A stretch of 64,000 nt of DNA from Methylotenera_A sp040387515 (GTDB lineage: Bacteria > Pseudomonadota > Gammaproteobacteria > Burkholderiales > Methylophilaceae). The stretch spans positions 1 to 64,000 of the forward strand of contig JAZKDP010000012.1 in NCBI GenBank assembly GCA_040387515.1. Reading direction: 5' to 3'. Positions 33,918-43,583 of this stretch are shown one piece after another; position 1 is the first letter of the stretch; the number at the start of each line of letters is the position of its first letter. The notes below the pieces were generated by a model. The model saw only the letters and a list, made by a program, of their open reading frames with translations, was not told the DNA's origin and made no database searches. Made by a program: the position numbers and the translations under genes.

Positions 33918-36900
33918 ATGTTTAATATCTTTATCAAACGACCAGTGATGGCCATCGTGCTATCTCTGATTATTGTGTTTCTAGGGTTTCTGTCGATTAG
34001 GACACTGCCCACTTCTCAATTCCCGGATATCGCGCCACCACGCGTGATTGTCTCTTTAGCCTATCCAGGTGCAAGTGCCGATGTATTGGTGCAGTCATCG
34101 CTCATCACAATCGAGCGTGCTATTAACGGTGTGCCCGGTATGAAATATATCGTTTCAGATGCGACCAGTGCCGGCGAAGCAACCATTCAAGTAATTTTTG
34201 GTTTGGGTACTGATCCCAATCAGGCCATGATTAACGTAAAAACACGCCTGGACCAAGTGATGAGTCGACTACCTACGTTAGTACAGTTAGAGGGCGTGGT
34301 GGTAGAACGTGTACAGCCCAGCATGCTGATGTACATCAATTTGTTCAGTAAAGACAAAAATGCGGATGAGAAATTTTTGTTCAACTATGCCAACGTCAAT
34401 GTCATTCCGGAAATACAACGGGTTAACGGCATTGCCAGCGCAAAAATTCTAGGTAGTCGCCAATATGCGATGCGCATCTGGCTGAATCCAGACAGGATGC
34501 GTGCGTATAAAGTCTCGATTGAAGACGTGATGAAAGCGATTGGCGAGCAAAGTATTATTGGCCGTCCGGGTCGATTGGGTCAGAGTTCTGGTATCGCAGC
34601 ACAATCGAAAGAGTATGTGCTGGTCTACAAAGGCCGTTATAACAAGCCAGAAGAATATGCCGATATTATTATCCGCGCTGATTCAGAAGGTGAAGTGCTG
34701 AAACTGAAAGATATTGCCAAAGTAGAGTTAGGCAGTGAGTTTTTTGATATTTACTCCAATAAAGATGGCTATCCTTCTTCTGCGATTATCCTAAAGCAAA
34801 ACTACGGCAGTAATGCCAGTGAAGTGATTGATCAAGTAAAAGAGAAAATGAAAGAGCTTGAAAAGTCGTTCCCAACTGGTATGGAATATGAAGTTGACTA
34901 CGACGTTTCAAAGTTCCTGGATGCGTCTATCGAAAAAGTGTTGCACACACTGGTTGAGGCTTTTGTGTTGGTTGCATTGGTTGTGTTTATATTCCTTGGC
35001 GATTGGCGCTCAACGCTGATTCCCATTTTAGCGGTGCCTGTTTCACTTATCGGTACTTTTGCCTTTATGCAGGTATTTGGCATCACCATCAATCTAATTA
35101 CGCTTTTCGCACTGGTGCTGGCAATCGGGATCGTGGTCGATAATGCGATTGTGGTGGTGGAAGCCGTACATGCGAAAATGGAAGAAAATGCGCAGTTAAC
35201 GCCATACAAAGCCACACAACAAGTATTAGGCGAAATCGGTGGTGCAATCGTTGCTATTACTTTAGTAATGACGGCGGTGTTTATTCCGGTGGCTTTTATG
35301 ACAGGGCCAGTGGGTGTTTTCTATCGTCAGTTCTCAATCACCATGGCATCATCCATCGTGATTTCTGGCGTGGTAGCCCTTTCATTAACGCCGGTGCTAT
35401 GCGCCATGCTGCTTAAAAATAACCACGGGCAAGTTAAACGTAAAACGCCAATCAGTTATTTTCTGGATATTTTTAACCGCTGGTTTGAAAGACTGACTGG
35501 CAGATACACCAATGTACTGAGCAAAATTGTCACTTTACGTCTGATGACGATTGTGGTGCTAGGTGCTTTTGTTTTTGGTACTTTTTTCATTAACAAAACC
35601 CTACCAGCTGGCTTTATTCCAGGTGAAGACCAAGGCCAAATCTACGCCATTATCCAAACGCCACCGGGTAGCACGCTGGAAGCCACTAACAAGGTCGCAC
35701 GTGCACTGCAAAAAGAGGCACAAAGTATCGAAGGCATTGCCTCTGTTTCTTCACTCGCTGGTTATGAAATTCTGACTGAGGGTAGGGGTTCTAACGCAGG
35801 TACGTGTTTGATTAACCTAAAAGATTGGTCACAGCGTAAAAAATCCGTGCATCAAATCATCGAAGAACTGGAAGAAAAAACCAAGAATTTTGGTGCGGTT
35901 GTGGAGTTCTTTGAGCCGCCGGCAGTGCCTGGTTATGGTGCTGCATCGGGTTTAGCGCTACGTCTTCTGGATAAAACCGATAACACTGATTATCACGCTT
36001 TCGACAAGATCAATCAGGACTTTATGGCTGCCTTGGGCAAGCGCAAAGAATTAAGTGGTTTGTTCACTTTCTATGCGGCTAATTATCCACAGTACGAGTT
36101 AGAAATAGATAATAAAGCAGCCATGCAAAAAGGCGTGTCTATTGGTAAAGCCATGGATAACCTGAATATCCTGATTGGTAGTACCTATGAGCAAGGCTTT
36201 ATCCGCTTTAACAACTTTTTCAAAGTCTATGTGCAGGGCAGCCCTGAGTTCCGACGCTATCCAAGCGATGTTCTTAATTACTTCGTTAAAAATGAGGATG
36301 GCGAAATGGTGCCTTATTCCTCTTTTATGAAAATGAAGAAAAAACAAGGGCCTAATGAAATAACGCGTTACAACTTGTATAACTCAGCCACGATTCGTGC
36401 GGCAGCAGCCAATGGATACACCACCGATGATGCGATTAAAGCCGTACAGGAAGTAGCCGCTAAAACATTACCACGCGGTTATGACATCGGCTGGGAAGGC
36501 TTGTCGTATGACGAGGCAAAACGTGGCAACGAAGCCGTGATTATTTTTGCAGTTGTATTGGTGTTCGTTTACATGGTGCTGGCTGCGCAATATGAGAGCT
36601 TCCTATTACCGTTAGCGGTGATTCTCTCATTGCCGGCAGGGGTGTTTGGCACGTTCTTGTTGCTTAAAATGTTAGGGCTTGCCAATGACATTTATGCACA
36701 GCTAGGGCTGGTCATGCTGATTGGCTTGCTGGGTAAAAACGCGGTATTGATTGTGGAATTCGCTGTACAAAAACACGAGCAAGGTATGTCGATTGCAGAA
36801 GCTGCGATTGAAGGTGCCAAAGCCCGTTTCCGCCCGATATTAATGACATCGTTTGCGTTTATTGCTGGTTTGATACCGCTAGTGGTTGCCACAGGTGCAG

Positions 36901-37100
36901 GTGCCGTAGGTAACCGTACTATCGGTACATCGGCCTTAGGCGGTATGTTGTTCGGTACTATTTTCGGCGTGATTCTGATCCCTGGCCTGTACTACATTTT
37001 TGCCAAAATGGAAGAAGGTAAGTCATTGATTGCAAATGAAGACTTCGAGCCTTTAACCGAGCTATATCACTACAATAGAAATGAAGATAAAGATGCGTAA
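33918..37100 (+). CDS. RND multidrug efflux pump, HAE1 family
   Basis: A 1060-residue inner-membrane transporter with the typical 12-TM layout: MFNIFIKRPVMAIVLSLII at the N-terminus, two large periplasmic domains, and helix 4 with VLAIGIVVDNAIVVVEAVHA, where the acidic residues of proton relay sit. Residues AGFIPGEDQGQIYA and ARFRPILMTSFAFIAGL are HAE1-type, so hydrophobic drugs or envelope stressors are more likely substrates than metals. The last 20 bp overlap the outer-membrane gene, implying coupled translation. No regulator is adjacent. Confidence 0.95.
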   Translation: MFNIFIKRPVMAIVLSLIIVFLGFLSIRTLPTSQFPDIAPPRVIVSLAYPGASADVLVQSSLITIERAINGVPGMKYIVSDATSAGEATIQVIFGLGTDPNQAMINVKTRLDQVMSRLPTLVQLEGVVVERVQPSMLMYINLFSKDKNADEKFLFNYANVNVIPEIQRVNGIASAKILGSRQYAMRIWLNPDRMRAYKVSIEDVMKAIGEQSIIGRPGRLGQSSGIAAQSKEYVLVYKGRYNKPEEYADIIIRADSEGEVLKLKDIAKVELGSEFFDIYSNKDGYPSSAIILKQNYGSNASEVIDQVKEKMKELEKSFPTGMEYEVDYDVSKFLDASIEKVLHTLVEAFVLVALVVFIFLGDWRSTLIPILAVPVSLIGTFAFMQVFGITINLITLFALVLAIGIVVDNAIVVVEAVHAKMEENAQLTPYKATQQVLGEIGGAIVAITLVMTAVFIPVAFMTGPVGVFYRQFSITMASSIVISGVVALSLTPVLCAMLLKNNHGQVKRKTPISYFLDIFNRWFERLTGRYTNVLSKIVTLRLMTIVVLGAFVFGTFFINKTLPAGFIPGEDQGQIYAIIQTPPGSTLEATNKVARALQKEAQSIEGIASVSSLAGYEILTEGRGSNAGTCLINLKDWSQRKKSVHQIIEELEEKTKNFGAVVEFFEPPAVPGYGAASGLALRLLDKTDNTDYHAFDKINQDFMAALGKRKELSGLFTFYAANYPQYELEIDNKAAMQKGVSIGKAMDNLNILIGSTYEQGFIRFNNFFKVYVQGSPEFRRYPSDVLNYFVKNEDGEMVPYSSFMKMKKKQGPNEITRYNLYNSATIRAAAANGYTTDDAIKAVQEVAAKTLPRGYDIGWEGLSYDEAKRGNEAVIIFAVVLVFVYMVLAAQYESFLLPLAVILSLPAGVFGTFLLLKMLGLANDIYAQLGLVMLIGLLGKNAVLIVEFAVQKHEQGMSIAEAAIEGAKARFRPILMTSFAFIAGLIPLVVATGAGAVGNRTIGTSALGGMLFGTIFGVILIPGLYYIFAKMEEGKSLIANEDFEPLTELYHYNRNEDKDA

Positions 37101-38535
37101 ACATAACTATATTCGACTGATTTCGGTGGGCGGTTTTGCATTGATGCTGCAAGCCTGCTCCATCCCTTTATTAACCACTAAAAAGGCTGATACAAATTTA
37201 CCTGTAAGCTACACAAACAGTACCTCAGAGCAGGATGCAACCAATACAGCCAATATAAACTGGAAGGAGTTCTTTGAGGATACATATTTATCTAGCCTGA
37301 TTGATGTTGCGATTGTGAACAACAAAGAAGTGAATATCTTGGCGCAGCGCATCAATATTGCAAAAAATGAGATACAGGCACGCAAAGGTGAATATCTTCC
37401 TTTTGTTAATTTTGGTGCGGGTGCCGATGTGGAAAAAGTCGGTCGCTACACGCGTAATGGCGCAGTAGAGGAAAACTTGGACATTAAAGAAGGTAAGGCC
37501 TTTCCTGATCCTTTGACTAATTATCAGTTTGGGCTTTATTCATCATGGGAGCTGGATGTTTGGAAAAAACTCAGGAACGCGACCAAAGTGGCGACCATGG
37601 AATACATGGCCTCCATTGAGGGCAAAAACTTTTTAATTACCAATTTGGTCGCCGAAATTGCAAACGCCTATTATGAGTTGATCGCACTGGACAACCAAGC
37701 GTTGAATCTGGAACAGAATATCCAGATTCAGCGAAATGCCTTGGATGTGACAAGCCAACTTCAGAAGTATGGTAGGGCGACTTCGTTGGGCGTTAAGCGC
37801 TTTGAAGCCGAAGTGAAGAAAAATGAGAGTAAGCAATATGTGATCAAACAGCAGATTGTTGAAGTGGAAAATCGCATTAACTTCTTGCTTGGTCGAGTGC
37901 CGCAACCGATTCAACGGTCATCTGCAGAATTTATGGCGATGAAACTTAAAATGGTACAAGCGGGTATTCCATCGCAATTATTGCAAAATAGGCCTGATAT
38001 CAGAAAAGCCGAGCTGGAATTAGCGGCTGCCGACCTGAACATTTCAGTGGCAAAAGCTAATTTTTATCCTTCCTTCACCATTCGCGCAGGCTTAGGTTTT
38101 CAGGCATTTAACCCCAAATATTTGCTGAGCACGCCTGAATCTCTGATGTACTCGTTGGCTGGAGATATCATGGCGCCACTGGTAAATCGTAATGCAATCA
38201 CGGCGGTGTATAAAAATGCCAATGCAACGCAAATACAAGCTGCTTACGATTATGAGCAAACCATTATCAGCGCTTATGGGGAGGTTTCAAACCAGGTTTC
38301 CAATATCGATAATTTAGAAAAAAACTATCAATTGAAAACTGCACAGGTTCAGGCATTAACGGATTCTGTAGAAGTGGCGAATCAATTATTCAAGTCTGCC
38401 AGAGCGGAGTATTTAGAGATATTGCTTACGCAACGAGAGGCATTAGAAGCAAAAGCTGAACTCATTGAAACCAAACAGAAGCAAATTAATGCAATGGTTG
38501 GTTTGTATCGGGCGTTAGGCGGTGGTTGGAAATAG
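37081..38535 (+). CDS. Outer-membrane efflux lipoprotein (OprM/NodT family)
   Basis: It forms the outer-membrane exit duct. The 484 residues include a lipoprotein signal with lipobox LQAC (Cys26), two repeats of long helices and strands, the family motif PSQLLQNRPDIRKAELELAAA (here split as PSQLLQNRPDI and RKAELELAAA, about residues 299-319) and a terminal GGGW. The start lies inside the pump gene (20 bp overlap). It completes the adaptor-pump-channel operon. Confidence 0.93.
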   Translation: MKIKMRKHNYIRLISVGGFALMLQACSIPLLTTKKADTNLPVSYTNSTSEQDATNTANINWKEFFEDTYLSSLIDVAIVNNKEVNILAQRINIAKNEIQARKGEYLPFVNFGAGADVEKVGRYTRNGAVEENLDIKEGKAFPDPLTNYQFGLYSSWELDVWKKLRNATKVATMEYMASIEGKNFLITNLVAEIANAYYELIALDNQALNLEQNIQIQRNALDVTSQLQKYGRATSLGVKRFEAEVKKNESKQYVIKQQIVEVENRINFLLGRVPQPIQRSSAEFMAMKLKMVQAGIPSQLLQNRPDIRKAELELAAADLNISVAKANFYPSFTIRAGLGFQAFNPKYLLSTPESLMYSLAGDIMAPLVNRNAITAVYKNANATQIQAAYDYEQTIISAYGEVSNQVSNIDNLEKNYQLKTAQVQALTDSVEVANQLFKSARAEYLEILLTQREALEAKAELIETKQKQINAMVGLYRALGGGWK

Positions 38536-38556
38536 CATTTGAACTTGCTTAAAGCT

Positions 38557-38595
38557 AATTGGGCAGTTACCGAATTTTAAGGTAACTGCCCAATT
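38557..38595. terminator. 15-bp perfect hairpin between the efflux operon and dnaJ
   Basis: AATTGGGCAGTTACC (38557-38571) and its exact complement (38581-38595) enclose a 9-base loop. It sits between the plus-strand efflux operon and minus-strand dnaJ. Neither side has a strong T-run, so it is terminator-like and bidirectional but not a textbook terminator. Confidence 0.7.
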
Positions 38596-38627
38596 ATGTT
38601 GAAGCTGATTAATTATTCAAAAATCGA

Positions 38628-39755
38628 TTAATCAAAAAAACCTTTTACTTTATCCATCCAGCTTTTATTGCGTGGGCTGTGCTTGCCTGAATCTGCTTGA
38701 GTGCTGATCTCAAACTCACGTAATAAGTCTTTTTGTTTTTCGGTTAATTTAACCGGTGTTTCAACCACTACATGCACCATTAAATCACCAGATTCAGATT
38801 GGCGAAGCGGTTTAATACCTTTGCCTTTTAACCTGAATACACCACCCGTTTGCGTTTCTGCAGGGATTTTCATTTTGGCAGATCCACCTAAAGTAGGCAC
38901 TTCAATCTCGCCGCCAATTGCAGCGGTACTAAAGCTGATTGGCATTTCGCAATGCAGATTACCGCCATCACGTTGGAATATCTCATGTTGTTTTAAATGC
39001 ACAACTACGTACAAATCACCAGTTGGGCCGCCATTTACGCCAGCCTCACCTTCACCAGTCAAACGAATACGGTCGCCTTCATCCACGCCGGCGGGAATTT
39101 TAACCGATAAAGTTTTGTTGATTTTTTGACGACCAGCACCGTGGCAAGTGCCGCATTTGTCATCTTCTTTAATGACTTTGCCGCTGCCATGACATTTTGG
39201 GCAAGTTTGCTGCACAGAGAAAAAGCCTTGTTGCATGCGCACTTGGCCGTGTCCATTACAAGTCGTACAAGTAACGGGTGATTTGCCTGCTTTAGCGCCT
39301 GTGCCTTTACAGGTTTCACATGCCGCTTGTACAGGAATACGAATCTTGGTTTCAGTGCCTTTTGCGGCATCTTCCAAGCTAATTTCCATGTTGTAACGCA
39401 AATCCGCACCGCGGTACACATTGTTACGCTGACCACCTTGGCGACCACCACCGAAAATATCACCAAAGATATCACCGAATGCATCACCAAAACCAGCGCC
39501 ACCAAAGCCGCCTGCACCTGCGCCTTGCTCTACACCCGCATGACCATATTGATCATAAGCCGCGCGCTTTTGGTCATCAGACAACATTTCGTAGGCTTCT
39601 TTTGCCTCTTTAAATTGTTCTTCTGCCTTAGGGTTGTCAGGGTTGCGGTCAGGATGATACTTCATCGCTAATTTGCGATAGGATTTTTTAATTTCCTCTT
39701 CAGAAGCATCTTTGTTAACGCCTAAAACTTCGTAGTAATCTTTTTTAGTTGCCAT
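38628..39755 (-). CDS. dnaJ: Hsp40 co-chaperone DnaJ
   Basis: DnaJ delivers unfolded proteins to DnaK and stimulates its ATPase. The 375 residues show the J-domain with HPD (YHPDRNPDNP, about residues 33-42), a Gly/Phe-rich linker, four CxxCxGxG zinc repeats (about 144-210) and the C-terminal substrate domain. It lies downstream of dnaK across a 105-bp spacer with a hairpin. Presumably it is driven from the sigma-32 promoter upstream of grpE. Confidence 0.98.
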   Translation of the reverse strand: MATKKDYYEVLGVNKDASEEEIKKSYRKLAMKYHPDRNPDNPKAEEQFKEAKEAYEMLSDDQKRAAYDQYGHAGVEQGAGAGGFGGAGFGDAFGDIFGDIFGGGRQGGQRNNVYRGADLRYNMEISLEDAAKGTETKIRIPVQAACETCKGTGAKAGKSPVTCTTCNGHGQVRMQQGFFSVQQTCPKCHGSGKVIKEDDKCGTCHGAGRQKINKTLSVKIPAGVDEGDRIRLTGEGEAGVNGGPTGDLYVVVHLKQHEIFQRDGGNLHCEMPISFSTAAIGGEIEVPTLGGSAKMKIPAETQTGGVFRLKGKGIKPLRQSESGDLMVHVVVETPVKLTEKQKDLLREFEISTQADSGKHSPRNKSWMDKVKGFFD

Positions 39756-39807
39756 GTCTGATATCTAATCTATTTGAACAGTGATTAATGATTAATTAAT
39801 AACGAAA

Positions 39808-39840
39808 AATCGTTAGCATCATTTCAGGACGCTAACGATT
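39808..39840 (-). terminator. Terminator-like hairpin between dnaK and dnaJ
   Basis: AATCGTTAGC (39808-39817) and GCTAACGATT (39831-39840) are exact complements with a 13-base loop. On the minus strand the stem is followed by TTTTT. It may lower dnaJ expression relative to dnaK by partial termination, or stabilise the upstream mRNA. Confidence 0.75.
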
Positions 39841-39860
39841 ATCGATAACAAAATTAAAAC

Positions 39861-41786
39861 TTAGTCTTTCTTCACATCTTCAAACTCAGCGTCTACCACT
39901 TCGGCATCTACTGTTTTTTCACCTTCTGGGCTAGGTTGCGCATTGGCCGCGTTAGCCTTTGCTTGCTCTTCAGCATATACTTTTTCGCCCAGTTTTTGTG
40001 ATGCTTCCATTAAGGCATTGGTTTTAGCTTCAATCACATCTTTGTCATCTGATTGCAACACTTCTTCAACCTCTTTTAAGGCTGTTTCAATGGCTGTTTT
40101 TTCAGCTTCATCTAACTTATCGCCATGCTCGCTCAATGATTTTTTCACTGAGTGAACCATGCCATCGGCTGCGTTACGTGCATCAACCAATTCGCGGTAT
40201 TTCTTATCTTCATCCGCATATTTAATCGCATCTTCTTCCATTTGCTGAATTTCAGCTTCAGACAAACCAGAGTTTGCTTTAATGGTAATTTTATTTTCTT
40301 TACCAGTCGCTTTGTCTTTAGCAGAAACATGCAAGATACCGTTGGCATCAATGTCAAAAGTCACTTCAATTTGCGGCATGCCACGTGGTGCTGGTGGAAT
40401 GTCTGACAAGTTGAATTGGCCTAGCGATTTATTGGCAGAAGCCATTTCACGCTCACCTTGCAACACTTGAATCGTCACTGCATTCTGGTTGTCATCAGCC
40501 GTTGAAAACGTTTGCGATGCCTTTGTAGGAATCGTCGTATTTTTCTTGATAACTTTCGTCATCACGCCGCCAAGTGTTTCAATACCTAAGCTTAATGGCG
40601 TTACGTCTAACAACAACACGTCTTTAACATCGCCTTTTAATACGCCACCTTGAATCGCCGCACCAACTGCCACTGCTTCATCAGGGTTTACGTCTTTACG
40701 TGGCTCTTTGCCAAAAATTTCTTTCACTTTTTCTTGCACTTTAGGCATACGGCTTTGACCACCAACTAAAATCACGTCGGTAATATCGTCAATTGAAACG
40801 CCAGCATCTTTAATCGCTGTGCGGCAAGGTGCCATTGTGCGTTCAATTAAATCTTCAACTAAAGATTCTAATTTTGCACGTGTGATTTTCACCACTAAGT
40901 GTTTAGGGCCAGTAGCATCGGCTGTAATGTACGGCAAGTTCACTTCTGTTTGTTGCGCGCCTGATAATTCGATTTTTGCTTTTTCAGCCGCTTCTTTTAA
41001 GCGTTGTTTTGCCAAAAGGTCATTACGTAAATCTAAGCCGCCATTTTCTTTTTTGAACTCATCAGCCAAAAAGTCGATTAAACGGTTATCAAAGTCTTCA
41101 CCACCAAGGAATGTATCGCCGTTGGTTGAAAGTACTTCAAATTGATGTTCGCCATCAATGCTAGAAATCTCAATGATTGAAACGTCGAATGTACCGCCGC
41201 CCAAATCATATACCGCAATCTTGCGATCGCCTTCTTGTTTATCTAAACCAAAAGCTAGCGCAGCAGCTGTTGGCTCATTGATGATGCGTTTAACATCTAA
41301 ACCCGCGATACGGCCAGCATCTTTAGTGGCTTGGCGTTGGCTATCGTTAAAGTAAGCAGGTACTGTAATTACCGCTTCAGTTACTTCTTCGCCCAAATAA
41401 TCTTCAGCCGTTTTTTTCATTTTGCGTAGTACTTCAGCTGAAATTTGTGGTGGCGCCATTTTAACGCCGCGCACTTCCACCCATGCATCGCCATTTTCAT
41501 TTTTGGCAATGGTATATGGCATCAACTTAATGTCTTTTTGCACTTCTTTTTCGTCAAAACGGCGACCGATTAAACGCTTAACCGCGTATAGCGTATTTTT
41601 TGGGTTAGTTACCGCTTGGCGCTTAGCTGGTGCGCCCGTTAAAATTTCGCCATCTTCTTGATACGCAATAATAGACGGCGTTGTGCGTGCGCCTTCGGCG
41701 TTTTCAATCACGCGTGGTTTGCCGCCTTCCATTACAGCGACGCAAGAGTTTGTTGTACCTAAATCAATACCAATAATTTTGCCCAT
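39861..41786 (-). CDS. dnaK: Hsp70 chaperone DnaK
   Basis: The ATP-dependent main chaperone. The 641 residues include the N-terminal ATPase (GIDLGTTNSCVAVMEG near residues 5-20, IINEPTAAALAFGLD, AVYDLGGGTFDVSII) and the substrate domain, with a C-terminal acidic tail ending VVDAEFEDVKKD. It is second in grpE-dnaK-dnaJ, 156 bp after grpE, with an AAGGA ribosome binding site. Confidence 0.99.
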   Translation of the reverse strand: MGKIIGIDLGTTNSCVAVMEGGKPRVIENAEGARTTPSIIAYQEDGEILTGAPAKRQAVTNPKNTLYAVKRLIGRRFDEKEVQKDIKLMPYTIAKNENGDAWVEVRGVKMAPPQISAEVLRKMKKTAEDYLGEEVTEAVITVPAYFNDSQRQATKDAGRIAGLDVKRIINEPTAAALAFGLDKQEGDRKIAVYDLGGGTFDVSIIEISSIDGEHQFEVLSTNGDTFLGGEDFDNRLIDFLADEFKKENGGLDLRNDLLAKQRLKEAAEKAKIELSGAQQTEVNLPYITADATGPKHLVVKITRAKLESLVEDLIERTMAPCRTAIKDAGVSIDDITDVILVGGQSRMPKVQEKVKEIFGKEPRKDVNPDEAVAVGAAIQGGVLKGDVKDVLLLDVTPLSLGIETLGGVMTKVIKKNTTIPTKASQTFSTADDNQNAVTIQVLQGEREMASANKSLGQFNLSDIPPAPRGMPQIEVTFDIDANGILHVSAKDKATGKENKITIKANSGLSEAEIQQMEEDAIKYADEDKKYRELVDARNAADGMVHSVKKSLSEHGDKLDEAEKTAIETALKEVEEVLQSDDKDVIEAKTNALMEASQKLGEKVYAEEQAKANAANAQPSPEGEKTVDAEVVDAEFEDVKKD

Positions 41787-41916
41787 GTTGCTAATTCCTT
41801 ATCTTTCTAAATAACTTTAATTTGAGTTATGTGTTCGAACCGATTGTAAAAAACATATTTTTTAAACTCGGTACTGAACAACTTAACAGTAATATTGGGT
41901 GAATTTTTCGCTTTTC

Positions 41917-41943
41917 AATAGCCTTAAAAGCTTTGTGGCTATT
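41917..41943 (-). other. Short hairpin just after grpE
   Basis: AATAGCC (41917-41923) and GGCTATT (41937-41943) form a 7-bp stem directly next to the grpE stop codon. No T-run follows on the minus strand, so it is more likely an mRNA-processing or protection structure than a terminator. Confidence 0.4.
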
Positions 41944-42452
41944 TACTTTGCAACCATTACCAATGCAGGGCGCAATACGCGCTCATTCAAGGTATAACCT
42001 TTTTGCAGCACACTAGTCACCGTATTGGGTTCGCCGCTGTTTTCCAGCATTGAAATGGCTTGATGTTTGTTTGGGTCAAACTTCTCACCCACTGGGTTTA
42101 CTTCGGCGATATTGAATTTTTCGAACACAGAAGCCAGTTGTTTGATGGTAATTTGAATGCCATCTTTATAGCTTTGTACATCAGTCGCTTCAATCAGCAC
42201 TGCCGCATCTAAACTATCTTTTACAGCAAGCAATTCGCCACTAAATTTTTCTAACGCAAATTTGCGTGCTTTATCAATATCATCATTAGCGCGGCGGCGA
42301 ATGTTTTCGCCTTCTGCTTTGGTGTATAAAACGCTGGCTTTGGCTTCTTCTAATGCCGCTTCTAATTCGGCAATGCGCTCTTCAGCTGTTTGCACACCGT
42401 TTTCTTCGATTGGTGTTTCAGATTGTTGTGGATTGTCTAAATCTTCTTGCAT
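41943..42452 (-). CDS. grpE: Nucleotide exchange factor GrpE
   Basis: GrpE releases ADP from DnaK. The start at 42452 (MQEDLDN) is preferred: an upstream in-frame ATG at 42464 overlaps the GGGGA ribosome binding site. The 169 residues show a long N-terminal helix of charged heptads (about 24-90), a dimerisation region, and a C-terminal beta domain with GYTLNERVLRPALVMVAK, the family signature. It is the first gene of the grpE-dnaK-dnaJ operon. Confidence 0.97.
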   Translation of the reverse strand: MQEDLDNPQQSETPIEENGVQTAEERIAELEAALEEAKASVLYTKAEGENIRRRANDDIDKARKFALEKFSGELLAVKDSLDAAVLIEATDVQSYKDGIQITIKQLASVFEKFNIAEVNPVGEKFDPNKHQAISMLENSGEPNTVTSVLQKGYTLNERVLRPALVMVAK

Positions 42453-42485
42453 GTGTTTCCCCATTCATTAATAACACTGTTTTGA

Positions 42486-42513
42486 ACGTGGGGATAAGCG
42501 ATTTTATTTCAAG
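42486..42513 (-). promoter_or_regulatory. Sigma-32 heat-shock promoter for grpE-dnaK-dnaJ
   Basis: On the minus strand CTTGAAA (-35, 42513-42507) is followed after exactly 13 bases by CCCCACGT (-10, 42493-42486). The E. coli sigma-32 consensus is CTTGAAA, then CCCCATNT at a similar spacing, so this is a strong match. The -10 ends 33 bp before the grpE ATG. No CIRCE element is seen here. Confidence 0.88.
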
Positions 42514-42577
42514 TGTGCCAGCGCAAAATTAGCACAATATTTTGGATAAATTAGATTAATTAACTGATTGAATACGA

Positions 42578-43531
42578 CTATTGAATATTATTTAAGCAGG
42601 TTAAAACATCATCCACACTCGGAGTTTCGCCAATACTACCCAAGTTTATCGCCTGTGCTTGGCTACCCATTACACCAGTAAGCGCAGGGTTGGTGTCGGT
42701 GTAAATGGCGATAGTAGGAATATTCAGCGCTGCCGCTAAATGCGATAAGCCTGTATCAACGCCAATGGCGGTTTTTGCTTGGCTAATCACAGATGCCAGC
42801 TCAGCGATGCTAAGTTTGGGTAATACAACAGCGTTATTCAATGTCTTTGCAATCTGCTCTGCACGCGCCAATTCAGCTGGGTTAGACCAAGGCAACACCA
42901 TGCCGACTTGCGCTTGATTTAATGCGCGACCTAGCGTAATCCAATGCTCTGTTGGCCACAGTTTGCTATCGCGGCTAGTGCCATGCAACGCAATAATGTA
43001 AGGTTTGATTGAGCTATTGTCCGCATTGGATTTTGCTTCTAAACCATAGTCAGGCACGTCCACAGGCGGTGCATAACCTATGCTCAATGCAGCTAAAGTA
43101 CGATTTCGTGTGACAGCATGCTGCTGATAAGAAATCGCGTAGGTTTTATCGTAAAACCAGCTGGCGATAGGTTCGCGAATCGACTGTTTATTGTAACCAT
43201 GTTTGACACCATGTGTGAAACGCGTAATCAGTGCGCTTTTTAATAAGCCTTGCGTATCAATCACTGCATCATAATTATTTTGCGCGATTAAGTGCTTGAA
43301 CTGTTTGATTTCATCCCAAGTTTTTGCATTCAATAATTGCTTACGCCAACGCCTTAATGCGACAGTGTAAACTTGATTGATTGCTGGATGTAGCCGTGGA
43401 ATATCTGCAAAATTCTCTTCAACTATCCAATCAATCTGCGCGTTTGGATAAGTGGCGTGAATGTCGTTGATGACAGGTAAGCAATGGATAACATCGCCTA
43501 GCGATGAAGTTTTAACGATGAGAATTTTCAT
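42578..43531 (-). CDS. waaC: Lipopolysaccharide heptosyltransferase I
   Basis: WaaC adds the first L-glycero-D-manno-heptose to Kdo of the LPS inner core. The start at 43531 (MKILIVKTSSLGDV) matches the family N-terminus; upstream in-frame starts exist to 43582. The 317 residues include the GT9 pattern GLSHLAAALNIPTIAIYTDTNP in the C-terminal half (split here: GLSHLAAALN and PTIAIYTDTNP). It is divergent from waaG and sits at the left end of the core-LPS block. Confidence 0.94.
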   Translation of the reverse strand: MKILIVKTSSLGDVIHCLPVINDIHATYPNAQIDWIVEENFADIPRLHPAINQVYTVALRRWRKQLLNAKTWDEIKQFKHLIAQNNYDAVIDTQGLLKSALITRFTHGVKHGYNKQSIREPIASWFYDKTYAISYQQHAVTRNRTLAALSIGYAPPVDVPDYGLEAKSNADNSSIKPYIIALHGTSRDSKLWPTEHWITLGRALNQAQVGMVLPWSNPAELARAEQIAKTLNNAVVLPKLSIAELASVISQAKTAIGVDTGLSHLAAALNIPTIAIYTDTNPALTGVMGSQAQAINLGSIGETPSVDDVLTCLNNIQ

Positions 43532-43583
43532 GGGTTTAGGCATTATTTTAAGCATTTTCGCATACAATTGATTTTTTGCCATT

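Noticed and set aside
42520..42545. TTAGCAC-containing sequence upstream of grpE as a CIRCE half-site
   Set aside because: Only one partial arm is present (TTAGCACAA) and no matching second arm at 9-bp spacing.
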